Shown here: positions 59,823 through 64,000 of the stretch, piece by piece
Layout of the letters: each line of letters opens with the position of its first letter
Numbering within the stretch: the first letter of the stretch is position 1
DNA from: Zeimonas sp032027205
GTDB taxonomy: Bacteria > Pseudomonadota > Gammaproteobacteria > Burkholderiales > Burkholderiaceae_E
Reading direction: 5' to 3'
DNA length: 64,000 nt
Assembly: GCA_032027205.1 (NCBI GenBank)
Contig: JAVSMN010000001.1
Coordinates: forward strand, 372,001 to 436,000
The notes under the pieces: model-generated
What the model was told of the DNA's origin: nothing
Seen by the model: the letters and a program-made list of their open reading frames with translations, nothing else
Database searches by the model: none
Program-made: the position numbers and the translations under genes

Positions 59823-61261
59823 CGCTCTCCCCCGCGTGGACGTCGCTCTTGGCGAACCAGCGCGCGCTGCTCTCGGCCGCCGCGCCGATCGCCGTGCATG
59901 GGCGTCTCGTTCGCGCGGCGGGTCTGGTGCTCGAAGCCTCGGGACTACGCCTGCCGGTCGGGAGCCTTTGCACCGTTTCGCAGGGCGACGGACGCGAACG
60001 CGTGTCGGTCGAGGCCGAAGTTGTCGGATTCGCCGAAGATCGCCTGTTCCTGATGCCCACCGGCGAGACGCTGGGCCTGTCGCCCGGCGCGCGCGTAATG
60101 CCCGCGGAGTTTCCGGTGCGCGCAGCTCGCCTGGGCTGCGCCTCGCATCCGCACCGGCGAGCGACCGACCGCATGCGACAACTGCCGATCGGCGACGGCC
60201 TGCTCGGACGCGTGGTGGATGCCAACGGCACTCCGCTCGATCGTCACGGCGCACTGCACCAAGTCGAGATGCGGCCGGTAAACGCACGCCCGGTGAACGC
60301 GCTCGAGCGCGAACCGGTGCGCCAGCCGCTCGACACCGGCGTGCGCGCGATCAATGCAATGCTCACCGTCGGTCGCGGACAGCGCCTGGGACTGTTCGCC
60401 GGAGCGGGCCTGGGCAAGAGCGTGCTGCTCGGCATGATGGCGCGCTACACGTCGGCCGACGTCATCGTCGTCGGATTGATCGGCGAGCGCGGCCGCGAGG
60501 TGAAGGAGTTCATCGACGACATCCTCGGCGACGAAGGACTGCGCCGCTCGGTCGTCGTTGCCGCGCCCGCCGATTCCCCCCCGCTCACGCGCATGCAGGG
60601 GGCGGTATACGCAACCGCAATCGCCGAACATTTCCGCGATCGCGGCCTGCACGTGCTGCTGCTGATGGATTCACTGACGCGCTACGCGATGGCCGCGCGC
60701 GAAGTCGCGCTTGCCGTCGGCGAGCCTCCTGCGACGAAAGGCTATCCGCCGTCGGTCTTCGCCCGGTTGCCGCTGCTGGTCGAACGCGCCGGCAACGGCC
60801 TGAACGGGGTCGGGTCGATCACCGCGTTCTACACGGTGCTCGCCGAGGGCGACGACCCCCACGATCCGATTGCCGATTCGGCGCGTTCGCATCTCGACGG
60901 GCATTTCGTGCTCAGCCGCACGCTCGCCGATGCCGGCCATTACCCGGCGCTCGACATCGAGCAGTCGATCTCGCGCGTGATGAACAACGTCGTCGCGCCC
61001 GATTCGCTGGCGCGCGCGCGGCGCTTCAAATCGTTGTGGTCTCAGTACCAGCGCAGCCGCGACCTGATCTCGGTCGGCGCCTACGTTCCCGGCAGCGATG
61101 CGGAGACGGACCGCGCCATCGCGCTGCACCCGGCGATGATGCGCTTCCTGCAACAGGATCTCGCCGAACGCTGCGACCTCGACGCCGCACAGCGTGCCCT
61201 CGTGGCGTTGCTCGAACCCGGCGGCATCGAACCGAAAGAGACGAGCTTCGCGCAGGAATGA
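59819..61261 (+). CDS. fliI: Flagellum-specific ATPase FliI
   Basis: FliI is the ATPase of flagellar protein export. The 480-residue protein has the Walker A loop GAGLGKS (195-201, usually GSGVGKS), VIVVGLIGERGREVKEFIDD, Walker B HVLLLMDSLTRYAMAAREVA and the C-terminal GGIEP. GTG at 59819 overlaps the fliH stop as GTGA. The position of conserved segments rules out the longer upstream frame. Confidence 0.97.
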   Translation: MTLSPAWTSLLANQRALLSAAAPIAVHGRLVRAAGLVLEASGLRLPVGSLCTVSQGDGRERVSVEAEVVGFAEDRLFLMPTGETLGLSPGARVMPAEFPVRAARLGCASHPHRRATDRMRQLPIGDGLLGRVVDANGTPLDRHGALHQVEMRPVNARPVNALEREPVRQPLDTGVRAINAMLTVGRGQRLGLFAGAGLGKSVLLGMMARYTSADVIVVGLIGERGREVKEFIDDILGDEGLRRSVVVAAPADSPPLTRMQGAVYATAIAEHFRDRGLHVLLLMDSLTRYAMAAREVALAVGEPPATKGYPPSVFARLPLLVERAGNGLNGVGSITAFYTVLAEGDDPHDPIADSARSHLDGHFVLSRTLADAGHYPALDIEQSISRVMNNVVAPDSLARARRFKSLWSQYQRSRDLISVGAYVPGSDAETDRAIALHPAMMRFLQQDLAERCDLDAAQRALVALLEPGGIEPKETSFAQE

Positions 61262-61701
61262 AGAAACGAACGCTGCAGCAACTGATCGACAACGCCCGCC
61301 GCGTTCGCGACGACGCCGCGGTGCGCGTCGCCGGCGCGCATCGCGAAGCGGACGGCGCCCAGCGCACGCTCGACATGCTCTCCTCGTACCGCGACGAACA
61401 GATGCGCAATGGGGCGGCGCTGTCGCGCATCGACCCTGCGCTGCTGCGGCTGCGCGGGCGCTTCGCCGACAAGCTCGGCGTTGCGATCGACGACCAGACA
61501 CGCACGCGCGATGCGCTGCACGTGGCGGTGGAACGCCAGCGCGACGCATTGATCGATCGCCAGCGCGCGTTGCTCGCCTTCGAGGCGCTGCAGGCGCGCC
61601 GCGAGGCGGCCGCTCAGCAGCGTCGCGCGCGTCTCGAACAGCGCGACACCGACGAACTGGCAGCACAGACGGCGCGCCGCGGCCCATGGCAATCGCGATG
61701 A
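61258..61701 (+). CDS. fliJ: Flagellar export protein FliJ
   Basis: FliJ is a coiled-coil export chaperone that docks to FliI. The 147-residue product is almost wholly helical, charged and rich in Arg and Ala (MKKRTLQQLIDNARRVRDDA, QRDALIDRQRALLAFEALQA). ATG at 61258 overlaps the fliI stop as ATGA. Identity rests on layout and position. Confidence 0.9.
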   Translation: MKKRTLQQLIDNARRVRDDAAVRVAGAHREADGAQRTLDMLSSYRDEQMRNGAALSRIDPALLRLRGRFADKLGVAIDDQTRTRDALHVAVERQRDALIDRQRALLAFEALQARREAAAQQRRARLEQRDTDELAAQTARRGPWQSR

Positions 61702-62879
61702 GCGGCTCGACGACGATCCGGAGCGCCGGCCCGGACACAGCGCAGATTCCGATTCCGGCGAGCGAGCCGGGAACCTCGCGAACGCGATCGACAGAGAAAT
61801 CGGCTACTCCGCCCGAGCGCGCGCGGCCGGAAGGCCCATCATCGCGCTTCGGGGACACGATCTCGCGAGCGATCGAGCAGGCGCGTTCGGAGCCTGGCAC
61901 CGGGGCCGGCGTTGCAGCTTGTGCGGACGACGGTGACCGCGAAGACGCTGTCGAGGAAACCGGCGACGACGCCCGAGAGTCGCCCTCGCAAGCGATGCTT
62001 GCGGCGATCTCAAGTCCGGCAGTCACGCTTCCAGAACTGCGCGCGCGCGCGCCATCCGCCAAGCCAGCAGAAGCAACTACCGCGAACGACGCGATACCGA
62101 TGGCAACCGGCGCCGATCTCGTCGCATCCATCGTCGCCGGCGGCACCGAGCCGATGCCCACGGACGCAACGGGAAAGGGGCCCGCCGTCGACCGGTATTT
62201 GCCGATCGACGTTCCCGAACACGAATCGACCTCCGAAGCCGCACCCGACGTCTCCTCGGCGTCGGACCCGTCGACCGCGTCGGTCGCATCGGTCGCATTG
62301 GTGGCCGACACGGTGCTCGCGCGCCCGACCACCGAACCGGCGGCCAGCCTTGCGCACGCGCGCGGCGTCGCCCACCCGAACGCCGCGTCGGCAACCGCCG
62401 CCAGCGACGCGCCTGTCGCGCAGGCAACAACTGCGCTGCATCGCTCCGACATTCCCACGGCAGTGGGCCACCCGTCATTCCCGACCCATATCGCGGCGGA
62501 AATTTCGCTGCTCGGCGCAGCCGGCGTGGAACGCGCCGAGATCCAGCTGCAACCTCGCGAGCTCGGGCCGGTGCGCGTCGAGCTGACGTTGAGCGGCGAA
62601 ACGGCGCGCGTCGCCTTCTCCGCGGCGCAGCCGGAGACCCGAAACGCAATCGAGCAATCGCTGCCGATTCTGAAGGACCTGCTCGCCGAGCGCGGACTGA
62701 CGCTCGGCCAGGCCAGCGTATCGGACGGCCGCACCGGAAGCGGCTCGCAGGAAGGCGCGCCGACCCCGTCTGGCGAAGCTGCGCGCGCAGGCTCCGGCGC
62801 CGCTGCCAACGAGCGGTCGTTTGCCGGCGACGGGCCGCGCACGACATTGCGCCGCACGCTGCTCGACGTCTACGCCTGA
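61698..62879 (+). CDS. fliK: Hook-length control protein FliK
   Basis: FliK measures hook length and triggers the FlhB switch. The 393-residue product has a low-complexity Ala/Pro/Ser/Thr N-terminal ruler (to about residue 260), then the conserved Flg_hook C-terminal domain with AGVERAEIQLQPRELGPVRV, ELTLSGETARVAFSAAQPET and LLAERGLTLGQASVSDG. The ATG at 61698 overlaps fliJ as ATGA; another in-frame ATG lies at 61686. Confidence 0.94.
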   Translation: MSGSTTIRSAGPDTAQIPIPASEPGTSRTRSTEKSATPPERARPEGPSSRFGDTISRAIEQARSEPGTGAGVAACADDGDREDAVEETGDDARESPSQAMLAAISSPAVTLPELRARAPSAKPAEATTANDAIPMATGADLVASIVAGGTEPMPTDATGKGPAVDRYLPIDVPEHESTSEAAPDVSSASDPSTASVASVALVADTVLARPTTEPAASLAHARGVAHPNAASATAASDAPVAQATTALHRSDIPTAVGHPSFPTHIAAEISLLGAAGVERAEIQLQPRELGPVRVELTLSGETARVAFSAAQPETRNAIEQSLPILKDLLAERGLTLGQASVSDGRTGSGSQEGAPTPSGEAARAGSGAAANERSFAGDGPRTTLRRTLLDVYA

Positions 62880-63014
62880 ACGAGCGGCGCGAATAGCGCC
62901 GTCGCAGCTTCTCTTTTCGCGCTTTGGATCGCGCCCGCGCGGCCGAGAATCGTCTCCGTTCCCGCGGATCGGCAATGTCGGTCCGCCTCGATGGATACAG
63001 GGCCAGGAGTCACG
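62880..63014 (+). promoter_or_regulatory. fliL upstream region with a possible FlhDC half-box
   Basis: GAATAGCG (62891-62898) matches 7 of 8 of AAATARCG. Twelve bases downstream is CTCTTTTC (5 of 8 to CGYTATTT). It lies about 115 bases before fliL. The gap itself is 135 bases, the longest within this run, and would suit a separate fliLM promoter. Confidence 0.35.
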
Positions 63015-63521
63015 ATGTCGGAAGCACCCGCGCAGCCCGCGAAGAAGAAGAATCGCGCAAAGAAGTGGACAATGATCGTCGGCGCCGTCGTCGTGCTGAC
63101 GGCGGCAGCGGGCGCGGGTGCGCAGTTCCTGGTGCGCCCGCAGGCGGATGCGGAGAAGACCGCGTCGGCTCGGAAAATCGACCCGATCTTCGTATCGCTC
63201 GAGCAGTTCACGGTGAACCTGGCCGACGAAGGCGGCGAACGCTTCGCGCAGGTCGGCGTCACGCTCGAAGTCCTCGACGAGAGAATCGACAAGGCGATCC
63301 GCGCGCACATGCCGTCGATCCGCAACACGGTGCTGTTGCTGCTGTCATCCAAGCAGACCGACGACCTGCTCACGCTCGATGGCAAGAAGCAGCTCGCCGC
63401 GCAGATCGCGCAACAGGCAGGCCGGCAACTCGGCTGGGCGCCGCAGGCGAACGATGGGCAGAAGACCGAGGCGCCGAACCCGATCGCTGCCGTGCACTTC
63501 TCGCACTTCATCGTGCAGTGA
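63015..63521 (+). CDS. fliL: Flagellar basal-body-associated protein FliL
   Basis: FliL is a single-pass inner-membrane protein around the stator. The 168-residue product has a Lys-rich N-terminus (MSEAPAQPAKKKNRAKKW), a transmembrane helix (about residues 20-40) and the periplasmic stomatin-like domain with PIFVSLEQFTVNLADEGGER and FAQVGVTLEVLDERIDKAIR. ATG at 63015 was chosen over one eight codons upstream because the conserved basic start follows it. Confidence 0.93.
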   Translation: MSEAPAQPAKKKNRAKKWTMIVGAVVVLTAAAGAGAQFLVRPQADAEKTASARKIDPIFVSLEQFTVNLADEGGERFAQVGVTLEVLDERIDKAIRAHMPSIRNTVLLLLSSKQTDDLLTLDGKKQLAAQIAQQAGRQLGWAPQANDGQKTEAPNPIAAVHFSHFIVQ

Positions 63522-63553
63522 ACCGCTACCCGCACAACGGAAACCCGACGATT

Positions 63554-64000
63554 ATGGCCGGCCAGTTCCTGTCGCAGGACGAAGTCGACGCACTGCTCGA
63601 AGGCGGGAGCGACGGGCCCGAACCCGAAGTCGCCGAGACGCCGGGCGGCGTGCGCCCCTACGACCTGGCAACCCAGGAGCGCATCGTGCGCGGGCGCATG
63701 CCCACACTCGAGCTGGTGCATGAACGCTTCGCGCGCAACCTGCGCGTCGGCCTGTTCAACTTCATGCGCCGCAACCCGGAGATTTCGGTGGGGCCGGTGA
63801 AGGTGCAGAAGTACTCCGCCTTCCTGCGCGACGTCGTCGTGCCGACCAACATCAACATCGTGCAGATACGGCCGCTGCGCGGCAGCGGCCTGCTGATCTG
63901 CGAGCCGCAGCTCGTCTTCGCGATCGTCGATTCGCTGTTCGGCGGCGACGGTCGTATGCAGGCGCGCATCGAGGGCCGCGACTTCTCGGCTACCGAGCAA
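63554..64000 (+). CDS. fliM: Flagellar motor switch protein FliM (3' part outside window)
   Basis: FliM binds CheY-P and controls rotor direction. The visible 149 codons have the CheY-binding N-terminus MAGQFLSQDEVDALLEGGSD, then YDLATQERIVRGRMPTLELV, HERFARNLRVGLFNFMRRN and SLFGGDGRMQ. It begins 32 bases after fliL; the right edge of the window cuts it. Genes fliN, O, P, Q and R are expected beyond. Confidence 0.97.
   Translation, partial: MAGQFLSQDEVDALLEGGSDGPEPEVAETPGGVRPYDLATQERIVRGRMPTLELVHERFARNLRVGLFNFMRRNPEISVGPVKVQKYSAFLRDVVVPTNINIVQIRPLRGSGLLICEPQLVFAIVDSLFGGDGRMQARIEGRDFSATEQ

Overview
The window is a chromosomal segment of a high-GC betaproteobacterium, most likely of the order Burkholderiales. 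Supporting signs are the gene order scpB-rluB-rimP-nusA, a phasin gene that implies polyhydroxyalkanoate granules, a large fused indolepyruvate ferredoxin oxidoreductase, and a flagellar regulon headed by flhDC rather than fleQ. No insertion sequence, prophage, integron or CRISPR array is visible. Genes are tightly packed, with many 4-bp stop/start overlaps.

Positions 1-26400 are housekeeping and metabolism. On the minus strand lie nusA (cut by the window edge), rimP, rluB and scpB, preceded by an initiator tRNA-fMet gene with its own terminator. A plus-strand run follows: a Nudix hydrolase, a Tat-exported Rieske protein, the two N-degron transferases aat and bpt, pyrD, a DUF2249 protein and a SirB2-like membrane protein. 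Next come a DUF454 protein, an IclR regulator, a D,D-endopeptidase (pbpG), a phasin with a recognisable control region, the indolepyruvate oxidoreductase, a molybdopterin-binding-domain protein, an EI24-type membrane protein, an unrecognised ORF, hrpA, argA, yggX, a PmtA-like methyltransferase and rpiA.

Positions 26441-64000 are almost entirely flagellar. flgB to flgL run leftwards as one operon, with an HDOD signalling gene five bases after flgL. flgA, flgM and flgN run rightwards. Two chemoreceptors, fliA, a degenerate flhG, flhF, flhA, flhB, motB, motA, flhC and flhD follow on the minus strand. On the plus strand are fliC, fliD, fliS, fliT and ycgR, then fliE (minus) divergent from fliF-G-H-I-J-K, fliL and the start of fliM, which is cut by the window edge. 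The che genes that often sit between motB and flhB are not here.

The regulatory logic can partly be read from the sequence. A dyad matching the FlhD4C2 box lies between fliE and fliF, and weaker versions lie between flgA and flgB and before fliL. Sigma-28 promoters are seen before fliC (perfect consensus), fliS, flgM and probably motA. This fits a hierarchy in which FlhDC turns on hook-basal-body genes and fliA, and FliA, held back by FlgM, turns on filament and motor genes. The less ordinary observations are a FlhG-like protein without its ATP-binding loop, a PIN-toxin remnant inside the flhDC-motAB segment, two unusual chemoreceptors (one without a sensor domain, one soluble with inverted domain order), tandem repeats in phase before flhD, and paired palindromic repeats around the phasin promoter. 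I did not find a convincing wholly new multi-gene system.
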